Positions 15,769 through 24,440 of a stretch of 35,117 nucleotides of DNA are shown in pieces. Position 1 is the first letter of the stretch. Each line of letters begins with the position of its first letter. Source of the stretch: Thiobacillus sp. 65-1059. GTDB lineage: Bacteria; Pseudomonadota; Gammaproteobacteria; Burkholderiales; Thiobacillaceae. A model generated the notes under the pieces. It was given only the letters and a program-made list of their open reading frames with translations. It ran no database searches and was not told the origin of the DNA. Location of the stretch: positions 1,670 to 36,786 of the forward strand of contig MKUE01000012.1 in assembly GCA_001897675.1 (NCBI GenBank), given 5' to 3'. The translations under genes and the position numbers were made by a program.

Positions 15769-15789
15769 GCTGCGACAATACGTCGCAGC
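15769..15789 (-). promoter_or_regulatory. Perfect inverted repeat in the predicted nosZ 5' leader
   Basis: GCTGCGAC (15769-15776), five bases, then GTCGCAGC (15782-15789) pair perfectly. With the -10 candidate at 15793-15798, transcription would start at about 15786, so the hairpin would form the very 5' end of a leader of about 120 bases. It could stabilise the mRNA, or be an operator at the start site. Confidence 0.55.
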
Positions 15790-15792
15790 CAG

Positions 15793-15835
15793 ACTCTAGC
15801 AAAAAAAGATATGCAAATCTATTGATCCCGGCAAA
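15793..15835 (-). promoter_or_regulatory. Candidate nosZ promoter with FNR-like box
   Basis: On the minus strand TTTGC CGGG ATCAA (15835-15822) has one perfect and one poor half of the FNR/Anr consensus TTGAT-N4-ATCAA. Its centre is about 30 bases before TAGAGT (15798-15793). That spacing fits a class II FNR promoter, with the box near -41.5 and the -10 where expected. The geometry supports it; the weak half-site argues against it. Confidence 0.35.
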
Positions 15836-16020
15836 TAGCCAGCAGCGGGGCTGCGCGCGACCGGGCGGGCCTTGTCCCGGAACATTACCGGGAGTACGGT
15901 GTTAAGGGTTTGTTTTAATGTTGAATAGTCATTTTCCTGCAAGCCTGGCTCGCGGGCCATGCCACTTTAGAGGTACTCCTTAATATTCCCGGAAACCGTC
16001 ATTCCGGCGAAGATGCGGAC

Positions 16021-17907
16021 ATGAAAGAAAAACACGGATTTCTGCAGCATTCGCTGCTGCTCAAGCTGGGTGGCGCACTGGCGCTGATCGCCTGCTTTGC
16101 CGTCATCGGCATGGCGAGTTCGGGCATCATCGCCGAATCGGTGCAAGGCAGCGGCGAAGCGATCAACCTGGCGGGCAGCCTGCGCATGCAAGCCTACAAG
16201 ATGACCAGCCTTGCCTTGGCGGAGGGCGCCGATGCCGCAGTCCCGCTGCGCAGGGCGATTGACGCCTTCGAGGCCACCCTGCAGGATGCGCGCATCACTG
16301 CCATGATGACGAAGCAGAGCAAGACGGCCTTGTCCGGCAGCTACGCGGCGGTGCAGGATGCCTGGAACGACCGGATCAAGCCGCGCTTCCTGGCAGTGGC
16401 GGGGAAGGCTCCGCCCGGCGCGGCGGACAAGGTAGCGTTGCTCGAGGAGGTCACGCTGTTCGTCGGGCAGATCCAGGATCTGGTCAAGCAGATCGAACGC
16501 GACACCGAGGCCAAGATCCTGGTGTTGCGCATGGTGCTCGGCGCCGCCTTGCTGATGACCCTGCTGGTCGGTGCGCTCACCCTGTATCTGGCGCGCAACG
16601 ACTTGATCCTGCCGCTGCGCGACCTGCTCGCCTTCGCCGCCAACGTCGGGCGCGGCAACCTGGCGGCGCGCACCGAGCATACCGGCAACGACGAACTGGG
16701 GCGGCTGGGCCAGGCGTTCAACCACATGGCCGAAGATCTTTCCAAGCTGTACCAGAACCTGGAAGCGCGGGTGGAGGAAAAGACCGCCGAGCTCACCATC
16801 GCCAATCGCTCGCTGGAGCTGCTCTATCACACCATCGCACGGCTCTATAACGGCCCGGTGGCGCCGGACACCTACGTCATCCTGCTCAAGGATCTGGAAA
16901 ACGTTCTCGGCGTGGGGCAAGGGCTGGCCTGCCTGGTGGAAGCCGGCGACTCGCGTGCGCGGGTGATCGCCAGCACCCTGCGGCCGAACAGCGGCGATGC
17001 CGGCCAGTGCGGCCTGATAAGCTGCGCCGAATGCCTGAAGCATCAGGCGCTGGCGGTGCATCCGCTGCCCGATGGCCGGCGCGTGATGGCTTTGCCGCTC
17101 ATGGATACCGAGCATCACTATGGCGTGCTGCAGCTGGAAATGCCACCCGACAAGGCGCTGGCGCAATGGCAGATCCAGTTGCTGGAAGCGCTGTCGCGCC
17201 ATATCGGCATTGCCATCGGCACCGCGCGGCGCACCGAACAGAGCCGCCGGCTGCCCCTGCTGGAGGAACGCGCCGCACTGGCCCGCGAGCTGCACGATTC
17301 GCTGGCGCAATCGCTGGCCTACATGAAAATCCAGGTCAGCCGCCTGAAGCCGCTGGTGGACAATCCGCAACGCGGCGAGGAAGCCGGGAAGGTGCTGGAA
17401 GAACTGCGCGAAGGCTTGAACAGTGCCTATCGCCAACTGCGCGAGTTGCTCACCACCTTCCGTTTGCGCATCGATGGCGCGGGACTGACTGCCGCCCTGC
17501 AAACCACCGTGGCCGAATTTTCCAGCCGCGGCGGCATTCCGATCACACTGGAAGCCCACCTGGCAGGCTGCTCGCTCACCCCGAACGAAGAGATTCATGC
17601 CCTGCAAATTGTGCGCGAAGCCCTCTCCAACGTGCTCAACCATGCCCAGGCCCGGCAGGCGCAAGTCAAAGTGGCGTGCGCCGGCGATGGGTCGGTTCTG
17701 GCCACCGTCACCGACGACGGCATCGGGGTCCGCCAGGCAGCGGGAGCGCATCATTACGGCATGACGATCATGGAAGAGCGGGCAAAAAATCTGGGCGGCC
17801 AACTGACGGTCGAGAGGCTGCCCGTGTTCGGCACCCGCGTCACCCTGCATTTCACGCCGAGCAACCGGCGTAAAATCCCGATACCGATCCACCCCGCCCA
17901 GGCCTAG
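16021..17907 (+). CDS. narX: NarX-like nitrate/nitrite sensor histidine kinase
   Basis: A membrane sensor kinase of 628 residues. The order is TM1 (about 12-34), a periplasmic domain opening with the P-box INLAGSLRMQAYKM (48-61) that binds nitrate in NarX/NarQ, TM2 (about 168-190), a HAMP linker (190-245) and a helical signalling region. A central module follows with the Cys cluster QCGLISCAEC (329-338) seen in NarX-type kinases. The HPK7 kinase core comes last: the phospho-acceptor is His425 in ARELHDSLAQSLAY, then an N-box around LQIVREALSNVLNHA and a G-box TDDGIGV. The narL gene starts 6 bp downstream. It is divergent from nosZ. A NarQ role cannot be excluded, but the Cys cluster and linkage favour NarX. 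Confidence 0.93.
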   Translation: MKEKHGFLQHSLLLKLGGALALIACFAVIGMASSGIIAESVQGSGEAINLAGSLRMQAYKMTSLALAEGADAAVPLRRAIDAFEATLQDARITAMMTKQSKTALSGSYAAVQDAWNDRIKPRFLAVAGKAPPGAADKVALLEEVTLFVGQIQDLVKQIERDTEAKILVLRMVLGAALLMTLLVGALTLYLARNDLILPLRDLLAFAANVGRGNLAARTEHTGNDELGRLGQAFNHMAEDLSKLYQNLEARVEEKTAELTIANRSLELLYHTIARLYNGPVAPDTYVILLKDLENVLGVGQGLACLVEAGDSRARVIASTLRPNSGDAGQCGLISCAECLKHQALAVHPLPDGRRVMALPLMDTEHHYGVLQLEMPPDKALAQWQIQLLEALSRHIGIAIGTARRTEQSRRLPLLEERAALARELHDSLAQSLAYMKIQVSRLKPLVDNPQRGEEAGKVLEELREGLNSAYRQLRELLTTFRLRIDGAGLTAALQTTVAEFSSRGGIPITLEAHLAGCSLTPNEEIHALQIVREALSNVLNHAQARQAQVKVACAGDGSVLATVTDDGIGVRQAAGAHHYGMTIMEERAKNLGGQLTVERLPVFGTRVTLHFTPSNRRKIPIPIHPAQA

Positions 17908-17913
17908 GTATTC

Positions 17914-18573
17914 ATGAATCCGGCAGCCCCCCAGACCATCCTGATCGTCGACGACCACCCGCTGTTTCGCAAGGGCGTGATCCAACTGATCCAGGCTGTG
18001 CCCGAATTCCGGTTCGTGGGCGAAGCCCCCAGCGGAACAGAAGGAATTGCGCTCGCCCGCGCCCTGCAACCCGACATGATCCTGCTTGACCTCAACATGA
18101 AGGACATGAACGGCGTCGAAGTGCTGAAAGCGATCAAGGACGACGGTCCCGATTCGCGCGTCATCATGCTGACCGTTTCGGACCAGGCGGAAGACCTGAT
18201 CGCCGCGCTGCAGGCCGGCGCGGACGGCTATCTGCTGAAGGACATGGAACCGGAAGACCTGATGCAGCAACTGGGCGAGGCCGCACGCGGCAAGATCACC
18301 ATCAGCGCGCGCCTCACCCAGCTGCTGGTGGCTTCGCTGCGCGAAAAGAGCCGTCCCGCCGGTCTGGCCGAAGCCGGGCTGACCGAGCAGGAAAACCGCA
18401 TTCTCGAACATCTGGTCGACGGCAAGAGCAACAAGCTGATCGCCAAGGACATGGGGATTGCCGAGGGCACCGTGAAAGTGCACGTCAAGCATCTGCTTAA
18501 AAAGCTCAACCTGCGTTCGCGGGTGGAAGCCGCCGTCTGGGCCGACCGCTGCCGGCGGCAGGCCAAGCCCTGA
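17914..18573 (+). CDS. narL: NarL-like response regulator (REC plus LuxR-type HTH)
   Basis: A DNA-binding response regulator of 219 residues, the partner of the adjacent NarX. The receiver domain (8-125) has the acidic pair DD13-14, phospho-acceptor Asp59 in MILLDLNM, switch Thr87 and Lys109. The C-terminal LuxR/FixJ helix-turn-helix (about 150-215) contains LTEQENRILEHLVDGKSNKL, then IAEGTVKVHVKHLLKKL. It should recognise paired TACYYMT heptamers, and such a pair is present upstream of narK1. Transcription runs toward hypE, with only a 54-bp convergent spacer between them. Confidence 0.94.
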   Translation: MNPAAPQTILIVDDHPLFRKGVIQLIQAVPEFRFVGEAPSGTEGIALARALQPDMILLDLNMKDMNGVEVLKAIKDDGPDSRVIMLTVSDQAEDLIAALQAGADGYLLKDMEPEDLMQQLGEAARGKITISARLTQLLVASLREKSRPAGLAEAGLTEQENRILEHLVDGKSNKLIAKDMGIAEGTVKVHVKHLLKKLNLRSRVEAAVWADRCRRQAKP

Positions 18574-18620
18574 CCGGCCGATTGCCGGCGGGGGAGTCCG
18601 CAGGCGCTGGCGTTTCCCCC
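18574..18620. terminator. Weak hairpins between convergent narL and hypE
   Basis: Directly after the narL stop, CCGGC (18574-18578) pairs with GCCGG (18584-18588). Then GGGGGA (18590-18595) pairs with TCCCCC (18615-18620). Neither is followed by a T-tract, so termination is uncertain. This is the only structure in the 54-bp convergent gap. Confidence 0.3.
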
Positions 18621-18627
18621 GATCGGT

Positions 18628-19632
18628 TCAACAGATCCGCGGCAGCGGATCGTCTTCCAGTTCGTCGAGAACGCGGCGGCCGCCAAGCTCGGTTTGCAGG
18701 ATGACCCGGCTGTCGCCGGCTTCGATGCGGCCGATGATGCGCGCGTCGGCGCCCTGGGGCAGCGCCTGCCAGCGCGCGAGGACGTCCCCGGCTGCCGCCG
18801 CATCGGCCACCGCGACCACCCGGCCTTCGCAGGCCAGGTAATAGGGGTCGTAGCCCAGCATTTCGCACACCGACACGACTTCCGGGCGCAGCGGTACCGC
18901 GTGCTGTTCGAGCGCCACGTCGTGGCCGCAGGCGCGCGTGATTTCGTGGGCCACGGTGGCCAGCCCGCCGCGCGTCGGGTCGCGCATGAACTTGAGGCCG
19001 GGCAGGTCGCGCACCGCCCGCGCCAGCGGCAGCACCGAGGCCGAATCGGAGCGCAGTTCGCCGGACAGCCCGAACTGTTCGCGCGCCAGCATGACCGCGA
19101 TGCCGTGGTCGCCCACCGGGCCGGACACCAGCACGACGTCGCCAGGGGAGATGGTTTCAATTGCGAGTTTCGCCTGCGCACGTTTGACGCCGATGCCGGC
19201 GACCGACAGGTACAAGCCGCCGCCTTCGCCGCGCCGCACCACCTTGGTGTCGCCGGCCACCACGGCCACGCCGCTTTCCCGCGCCGCTGCTGCGAAGCTG
19301 GCGATCAAGCGATCCAGCACGTCGACTTCGAGTCCTTCCTCGATCAGCGCCGACAGGGTGAGGTAGCGCGGGTCGGCGCCGGCCACCGCGAGGTCGTTGA
19401 CCACGCCATGCACCGCCAGCGAGCCGAGGTTGCCGCCGGGGAATTCCAGCGGCTGCACGGTGAAGCCGTCGGTGGTGACCATAGGCTCGCCATCGAGCGT
19501 CGGCAGCGTCACCGCGTCGGCGTCGGTGTCGAGCAGCGGGTTGCCGAGATGACGGGCAAAGATGCCGGCGATGAGTTCGCGCATCAGGCGGCCGCCGTTG
19601 CCGTGCGCGAGGAGGATGCGGGTGTCGTCCAT
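18628..19632 (-). CDS. hypE: HypE, carbamoyl phosphate-dependent cyanide-ligand synthesis protein
   Basis: With HypF it makes the thiocyanate that becomes the cyanide ligands of the NiFe active-site iron. It has 334 residues and ends in the invariant PRIC, whose C-terminal Cys334 carries the carbamoyl group. The AIR-synthase/PurM-like ATPase fold is evident from HGNGGRLMRELI at the N-terminus, MVTTDGFTVQPLEFPGG, GDTKVVRRGEGGGLY and MRDPTRGGLATVAHEI. It is the last gene of the minus-strand hyp unit, 7 bp after hypF. The start is the ATG at 19632, although no clear ribosome site is visible, which fits coupling to hypF translation. Confidence 0.97.
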   Translation of the reverse strand: MDDTRILLAHGNGGRLMRELIAGIFARHLGNPLLDTDADAVTLPTLDGEPMVTTDGFTVQPLEFPGGNLGSLAVHGVVNDLAVAGADPRYLTLSALIEEGLEVDVLDRLIASFAAAARESGVAVVAGDTKVVRRGEGGGLYLSVAGIGVKRAQAKLAIETISPGDVVLVSGPVGDHGIAVMLAREQFGLSGELRSDSASVLPLARAVRDLPGLKFMRDPTRGGLATVAHEITRACGHDVALEQHAVPLRPEVVSVCEMLGYDPYYLACEGRVVAVADAAAAGDVLARWQALPQGADARIIGRIEAGDSRVILQTELGGRRVLDELEDDPLPRIC

Positions 19633-19639
19633 GGGTTTT

Positions 19640-21862
19640 TTATGGGTGGAGGAATTCGATGACCTGGCCGAAGCTCAGTCCGGCGTCGTTGACGGGTACA
19701 CGTTGCGGCAGATGCGCGGCAAAACCTGCGGCCTGAAGGCGGCCGATGGCGGCCTCGGCCAGCAGCCGGTTCTGGAACACGCCGCCGGCAAGGCCGACCG
19801 ACGTGATGCCGGTTTGCGCACGCAACTGCTGCGCCTGTTCGAGCAGCGCCTGCGTCAGACTGAGATGGAAACTCGCCGCGCGCGTGGCCTGCGGGCGGGC
19901 GATGTCGGCGAGCATAGGCAGCAGCGGCGCCCAGTCGCTGCGCCAGATTCCGGTGGCGTCGCGTGCGAGCGGCAGGGCGACGGGCTCGCCGTCGGCTGCT
20001 GCGACGGCCTCCAGCCGCATCGGGCCTTCGCCTTCGAAGCTGGCGTGAGCGCAGACGCCGATCAGGGCTGCCGCAGCGTCGAACAGCCGCCCAAGCGACG
20101 AACTCGCCGGGCTGTTGATGCCTTGCGACCACGCCCGCTGCAGCGGCTCGGGCGCGAAGGGCGCGGCCCGGCCGCTCTCCCACAGCAAGGCCGCGGCGGC
20201 GCGCCACGGCTCGCGCCCGGCCTTGTCGCCGCCGGGAAGGCGGAAGGGGCGGAACGAGGCGGCGCGCTGCCAGCGGCCGGGCGAACCGGTGAAAGCCTCG
20301 CCGCCCCACAGGGTCCGATCCTCGCCGAGTCCGACGCCGTCCCAGGCGAACACGATCCATTCTTTCACATCAGGAAATTCCCAGGCCAGTGCGGAAGCGT
20401 GGGCGTGGTGATGCCAGATTTCAGTCAGCGGCAATCCGCTGTCGCGGGCGTAGCGGCGGTAGCCGTAACCGGGATGGCGATCGATGAGCAATTTTGTTGC
20501 CTGCACCTGATACAGCCGCTGCAGGTCGGCGGCGACCTGCGCCAGGGTGTCGAGGCTGCGCAGCGTATCGAGCTCGCCGATGTGCGGTGAGACGACGGCA
20601 CGCCTGCCCCAGGCAAGGCAGAGCGTGTTCTTCATGTGGCTGCCGAGCGCCAGCACCGGTTCGGCAAGCGGCGCGGGCAGTTCCAGTTCCAGCGGCGCCG
20701 CGCCGCGCCCCAGGCGCAGCGGCCGGGGGATGCCGGCGATGACGCGATACACCGGGTCGTCGGCCGGGCGCACGATGGGGCGGTCGTGGTGCAGGAAGGC
20801 GTCGGCGAGATGGGCGAGGCGGGTCTGCGCTTCGTGGTTTTCGGTCAGCACCGGCTCGCCGGAGAGGTTGCCGGAGGTGGCGACCAGCGGGCCGTCGAAG
20901 TCGGTCAGCAGCAGATCATGCAGCGGTGAGTAGGGCAAGAGGCAGCCGATTTCCGCGAGGCCGGGTGCGATGTGTTCGGACAAACCGGAATCGACACGTT
21001 TTTGCAGCAGCACGATGGGGCGTTCCGGCGAGGCCAGAAAATCTTCCAGGTCCGGCGTGGTGTGCGCCACCGCGCGCAAGGCTGCGAGATCGCGCAGCAT
21101 CACCGCCAGCGGCTTGGCCGGGCGCGGCTTGCGGGCGCGCAGCGTGGCGACGGCGGCGGCGTTGGTGGCGTCGCACAGCAGGTGGTAACCGCCGACGCCT
21201 TTGACCGCGACGATCTTGCCGGCACGCAGCGCGGCGACGGCGGTAGCCAGCGCCGTCGCATCGCCGTCGTGCGTTGCGTCGCCCGAGACAAACTGCAGGT
21301 GCGGCCCGCACACCGGGCAGGCGATCGGCTCGGCGTGGAAGCGGCGGTCGAGCGGGTTCTCGTATTCGCGCCGGCAGTCCGGGCACAACGCGAAATCGCG
21401 CATGGCCGTGTTGGGGCGGTCGTAGGGGAGGGCGGTGATCAGGGTATAGCGCGGCCCGCACTGGGTGCAGTTGATGAAGGGATAGCGGTGGCGGCGGTCG
21501 ACGGGGTCGTGCAGCTCGGCGCGGCAGTCGGCGCAGACGAAACCGTCTGCAGGTAAATGAATATCGGCGGCGCTGATCGACTGGCTGTCGAGAATGGAAA
21601 ACGCTTTGGCGTGCGCAGGCGCACAGGTGGTGACGGCAAGCGGGCCGGGCGCGGATAGGGGCGGCGCCTCGCTCAGCAGCGCATCATTGAAGCGCTGCAA
21701 TTGCACAGGCTCGCCTTCGGCGTGGATTTCCACCGCGCCGTCGACGTTGCGCACCCAGCCCGTGATGCCATGCTGCTGTGCCAGGCGATAGACGAAGGGC
21801 CGGAAGCCCACCCCCTGCACCCGGCCGCCGATTGTGATGAATTGCGCAACGCGTTCAGGCAT
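19640..21862 (-). CDS. hypF: HypF, carbamoyltransferase of NiFe hydrogenase maturation
   Basis: Converts carbamoyl phosphate to carbamoyl-AMP and transfers the carbamoyl group to HypE. It has 740 residues from MPERVAQFIT; the frame is open upstream but only as hypD shadow, and this ATG overlaps the hypD stop by 8 bp. Domains in order are acylphosphatase (GGRVQGVGFRPFVYRLA, 12-28), a zinc-finger pair (C110, C113, C132, C135 and C160, C163, C182, C185), a YrdC-like domain with GGYHLLCDA and KPRPAKPLAVM, and a Kae1-like C-terminal domain with HHHAHASALAWE and GLAGGVFQNRLL. The length is normal and all key motifs are present. Confidence 0.97.
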   Translation of the reverse strand: MPERVAQFITIGGRVQGVGFRPFVYRLAQQHGITGWVRNVDGAVEIHAEGEPVQLQRFNDALLSEAPPLSAPGPLAVTTCAPAHAKAFSILDSQSISAADIHLPADGFVCADCRAELHDPVDRRHRYPFINCTQCGPRYTLITALPYDRPNTAMRDFALCPDCRREYENPLDRRFHAEPIACPVCGPHLQFVSGDATHDGDATALATAVAALRAGKIVAVKGVGGYHLLCDATNAAAVATLRARKPRPAKPLAVMLRDLAALRAVAHTTPDLEDFLASPERPIVLLQKRVDSGLSEHIAPGLAEIGCLLPYSPLHDLLLTDFDGPLVATSGNLSGEPVLTENHEAQTRLAHLADAFLHHDRPIVRPADDPVYRVIAGIPRPLRLGRGAAPLELELPAPLAEPVLALGSHMKNTLCLAWGRRAVVSPHIGELDTLRSLDTLAQVAADLQRLYQVQATKLLIDRHPGYGYRRYARDSGLPLTEIWHHHAHASALAWEFPDVKEWIVFAWDGVGLGEDRTLWGGEAFTGSPGRWQRAASFRPFRLPGGDKAGREPWRAAAALLWESGRAAPFAPEPLQRAWSQGINSPASSSLGRLFDAAAALIGVCAHASFEGEGPMRLEAVAAADGEPVALPLARDATGIWRSDWAPLLPMLADIARPQATRAASFHLSLTQALLEQAQQLRAQTGITSVGLAGGVFQNRLLAEAAIGRLQAAGFAAHLPQRVPVNDAGLSFGQVIEFLHP

Positions 21863-22952
21863 CGGCGGTGACACGCACACCGCCCGCCCACCAGATGCGG
21901 CAGGCGCCTTCGTCCGACACCATGCAGGGACCGACCGGATTGCGCGGGGTGCAGGCGCGGCCGTAGATGCGGCACTGGTTGGGGTAGATCCTGCCCAGCA
22001 CCACCTTGGCGCAGTCGCAGCCGGGCGGCATTTCGCCGGCGCGCCGGCGGTCGGCATCGGCGTGGTCGGCGAACAGCCGGCGCGCGTCGTGTTGCGCAAA
22101 CGCAGGTTTGAGTGCGTAGCCCGATTTGGGGATGACGCCGATGCCGCGCCAGTTGGCGTCGACGACGTCCATCGTGGCGGCAAGCATGCGGCGCGCGGTG
22201 GGATTGCCGCCGGGATGCGCGACTTCGCGGTAGCAGTTGTCGAGAAAGCGCTCGCCGCTCTTCAGCTGGCGCAGCACCGAATAGAACGATGCCAGCAGCG
22301 ACTCCGGCGCGAAGCCGGCGACCGCGGCGGGGATGTTGTGCTGCTCGACCACGAAGGTCCATTCCTCCGGACCCATCACCGTGGACACGTGGCCCGGCGC
22401 GACCAGCGCGTCGAAGCCCGGACTCTCGGAATCCAGCAGCATCGCCACCGCCGGCCAGGTCAGCCGCCCGGACAGCAGGATGCCGAGATTGTCGGGCAGG
22501 CCTTCGGCCAATATCGCCGCGGTTGGCGCGGTGGTGGTCTCGAAGCCGGCGGCGAAGAACACTACCGCGCTGCCGGGATTGTCCAGCGCGATCCTGCGCG
22601 CATCGAGCGGGCTGGCGATCGGTCGTACGTCGGCGCCGGCCGCCTGCGCCTCGGCCAGGGTGCGAATCTCGCCCTTCTTCACGTTGACCGGCACCCGCAG
22701 CATGTCGCCGTAGGCGACCAGAATCACGCGGTCCTTGAGCGCCAGCTGCATCGCCTGGTAGATGTCCTCCTCCGGACACACGCACACCGGGCAGCCGGGA
22801 CCGGGCACCAGTTCGAGCCATGCCGGCAGCGCGCCGCGCAGGCCGGCGTGGGTGATCGAGCGCTCGTGGCCGCCGCACACGTTCATGATCTTGATCGCGC
22901 GGTCGAAGTCGAGGGCGTGGATTTTCTCCAGCCAGGCGCGGGCGCTATCCAT
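21855..22952 (-). CDS. hypD: HypD, Fe-S scaffold for Fe(CN)2CO assembly
   Basis: Forms the complex with HypC on which the iron, cyanide and carbonyl unit is built. It has 365 residues. Conserved cysteines sit in NVCGGHE (Cys26) and GPGCPVCVCP (Cys54, 57, 59). The C-terminal [4Fe-4S] region includes PPGCDCAKVVLG, NQCRIYG, RACTPRNPVGPCMVS and GACRIWW. GFETTTAP is another HypD signature. The start codon shares one base with the hypB stop (TGATG) and the stop overlaps hypF. Confidence 0.97.
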   Translation of the reverse strand: MDSARAWLEKIHALDFDRAIKIMNVCGGHERSITHAGLRGALPAWLELVPGPGCPVCVCPEEDIYQAMQLALKDRVILVAYGDMLRVPVNVKKGEIRTLAEAQAAGADVRPIASPLDARRIALDNPGSAVVFFAAGFETTTAPTAAILAEGLPDNLGILLSGRLTWPAVAMLLDSESPGFDALVAPGHVSTVMGPEEWTFVVEQHNIPAAVAGFAPESLLASFYSVLRQLKSGERFLDNCYREVAHPGGNPTARRMLAATMDVVDANWRGIGVIPKSGYALKPAFAQHDARRLFADHADADRRRAGEMPPGCDCAKVVLGRIYPNQCRIYGRACTPRNPVGPCMVSDEGACRIWWAGGVRVTADA

Positions 22953-23758
22953 CAGGCGGTCACGCTGTGATATTTCATGCCGTCGCTCTGGATGGCGGGA
23001 CGGCGCGACTGGCCGATGGCGACACGGGCCCGCTGCGCGGCAAGCTGTCCGCGCAGCCAGGCGAGCCAGGCGTCCATCCCCAGGCTCTTGCGCGCCGACA
23101 ACCGCAGCACCGGCGCCGGGTTGGCCAGGTTGCGCAGGTGCGCCTCGGCCTTGTCGGGATCGAAGTCGTCGAGCACGGGCAAGAGATCGGTCTTGGTCAA
23201 GAGCATGGCATCCGCCGCGCGGAACATCACCGGGTACTTGGCCGGCTTGTCGTCGCCTTCGGTGACCGAGAGCAGGGTGACGTTGAGATGCTGGCCGAGG
23301 TCGAAACTCGCCGGGCAGACCAGGTTGCCGACGTTCTCGATGAAGAGGAGGTCGACGCCGTCGAGACTCATGTGGTGCAGCGCGTCGTGCACCAGATGGG
23401 CGTCAAGATGGCAGGCGGTGCCGGTGACGATCTGGTGCGCCGTCACTCCGACGGCGCGGATGCGCTCGGCGTCGTTCTCGGTCTCGAGGTCGCCCTCGAT
23501 CACCGCGCAGGCGAATTCGTCCTTCAGCGCGGTGAGCGTGGCCTCCAAGAGCGCGGTCTTGCCGGAGCCGGGCGAGGACATCAGGTTGATCGCGAGGATG
23601 CCGCGGCGGTCGAAGTGCTCGCGGTTGTGCGCAGCCTGGTCATCGTTCTTCGCCAGCAGTCCCTTCAGCACCGACACCGCGGTCGCGCCCTTGGCGACGG
23701 GCCTGAACGCGAGGTGCTGGTTGCCGGGGGTGAGGTTGCAGCCGCAGGTGTCACACAT
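22952..23758 (-). CDS. hypB: HypB, GTPase for nickel insertion
   Basis: A nickel-binding GTPase of 268 residues that works with HypA to load nickel into the hydrogenase large subunit. The N-terminus MCDTCGCN carries the high-affinity Ni motif CxxCGC. The P-loop is SSPGSGKT (61-68), the G-domain metal-site region is GTACHLDAH, and the guanine-specificity motif is TKTD. Unlike many HypB proteins it lacks a poly-His stretch between the Ni motif and the GTPase domain, so nickel storage in that region is unlikely. It overlaps hypA by 8 bp. Confidence 0.97.
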   Translation of the reverse strand: MCDTCGCNLTPGNQHLAFRPVAKGATAVSVLKGLLAKNDDQAAHNREHFDRRGILAINLMSSPGSGKTALLEATLTALKDEFACAVIEGDLETENDAERIRAVGVTAHQIVTGTACHLDAHLVHDALHHMSLDGVDLLFIENVGNLVCPASFDLGQHLNVTLLSVTEGDDKPAKYPVMFRAADAMLLTKTDLLPVLDDFDPDKAEAHLRNLANPAPVLRLSARKSLGMDAWLAWLRGQLAAQRARVAIGQSRRPAIQSDGMKYHSVTA

Positions 23759-24137
23759 AGGGATGAGCGGAGCGTGGAGAGTCGAGAGGGGTGTCGTTGA
23801 TCAGTTCGACGCTTTCGAGCAGCAGTTCGTCACCGGAGATGACCTGGGTGTGCCAGTCGCCGCAGGCGCCGCAGAGCAGGCGGTTCATCAAGGCCTCGGT
23901 CTCGGCACCGCAGGCCTGGCAGCGCACCCGGATCGGCGCATGGGCGAATTCGAGTTGGGCGTGTTCCATGCGGCTGCCGGCAGCGGCGAGTGGAAAGGCG
24001 GTGGCCAGCAGTTCCGGCACCACACCGGCGAGCGGGCCGATGCGCACGCGGATCAGGCTGGCCTGCGTCGCGCTGTGCCGGCTGATCACGGCATCCACCT
24101 GTTCGACCAGCGCCTGCGCGAGCGCCAGTTCATGCAT
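23751..24137 (-). CDS. hypA: HypA, nickel metallochaperone
   Basis: A 128-residue nickel chaperone. Nickel is bound by the N-terminal MHEL (His2), and a structural zinc site is formed by CQAC (73-76) and CGAC (89-92). I chose the ATG at 24137 because His must be residue 2; a longer open frame upstream lies in hypC. The hypC stop overlaps this start by 8 bp. The tail after residue 112 (NDTPLDSPRSAHPYV) extends slightly past the usual end and overlaps the start of hypB. Confidence 0.96.
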   Translation of the reverse strand: MHELALAQALVEQVDAVISRHSATQASLIRVRIGPLAGVVPELLATAFPLAAAGSRMEHAQLEFAHAPIRVRCQACGAETEALMNRLLCGACGDWHTQVISGDELLLESVELINDTPLDSPRSAHPYV

Positions 24138-24360
24138 CGCTTTCGTCCAGTATCTGGTCGAGCAGTTCCCAGGTGCTGCGCGCGTCGGCTTCGGCAAGCT
24201 TCTGGATCGCGTAGCCGACGTGCACCATGACGAAGTCGCCGATTGCGGGCGGTTCGTCCTGCATCATGAACAGGCTGACGTCGCGCCACACGCCCTTGGC
24301 CTGGCAGCGGGCGGTAAAGCCTTCGATCGATTCGATCTGCATGGGAATGGCAAGGCACAT
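24130..24360 (-). CDS. hypC: HypC, HypD partner and large-subunit chaperone
   Basis: A 76-residue protein starting MCLAIPMQIESIEG. Cys2 is the essential iron- and large-subunit-binding residue after Met removal, so the ATG at 24360 is the start rather than the in-frame TTG nine bases upstream. GDFVMVHVGYAIQKLAEADA is the conserved OB-fold core. It is the first gene of the hyp unit (hypCABDFE in transcription order). No strong ribosome site is seen upstream. Confidence 0.95.
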   Translation of the reverse strand: MCLAIPMQIESIEGFTARCQAKGVWRDVSLFMMQDEPPAIGDFVMVHVGYAIQKLAEADARSTWELLDQILDESDA

Positions 24361-24390
24361 GAGCGTCAATCAGTCACTACACTGATAACC

Positions 24391-24396
24391 AGTATA
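24391..24396 (-). promoter_or_regulatory. Candidate -10 of the hypC promoter
   Basis: TATACT on the minus strand, 31-36 bp upstream of hypC, matches the sigma-70 -10 well. No acceptable -35 lies 16-18 bp upstream (GATGTG-like), so activation by a regulator would be expected. Confidence 0.35.
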
Positions 24397-24440
24397 AGAG
24401 ATTTGCCGACACTCACATCCGATCAAGCGTATTAGAAAAT

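Larger units (their letters stand above)
15663..16020. promoter_or_regulatory. Divergent nosZ/narX control region
   Basis: A 358-bp region with no gene. The nosZ side holds a candidate FNR-type site, a -10 and a perfect 21-bp hairpin, listed separately. The narX side holds two overlapping NarL-like heptamers, AGAGGTA (15969-15975) and TACTCCT (15974-15980), about 40-50 bp before the narX ATG, but not in the 7-2-7 layout. narX has no good ribosome site (only GAAG about 10 bases upstream). Confidence 0.6.

Noticed and set aside
15969-15980. AGAGGTA and TACTCCT as a second NarL operator before narX
   Set aside because: They match single heptamers but overlap and face away from each other instead of forming the 7-2-7 arrangement. 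Kept only as a remark under the control region.
15967-18492. Very long open frame (841 codons) antisense to narX-narL
   Set aside because: It lies exactly opposite two well-recognised genes, has the His/Gln/Arg-rich composition of a GC-rich reverse-strand shadow, and shows no domain.
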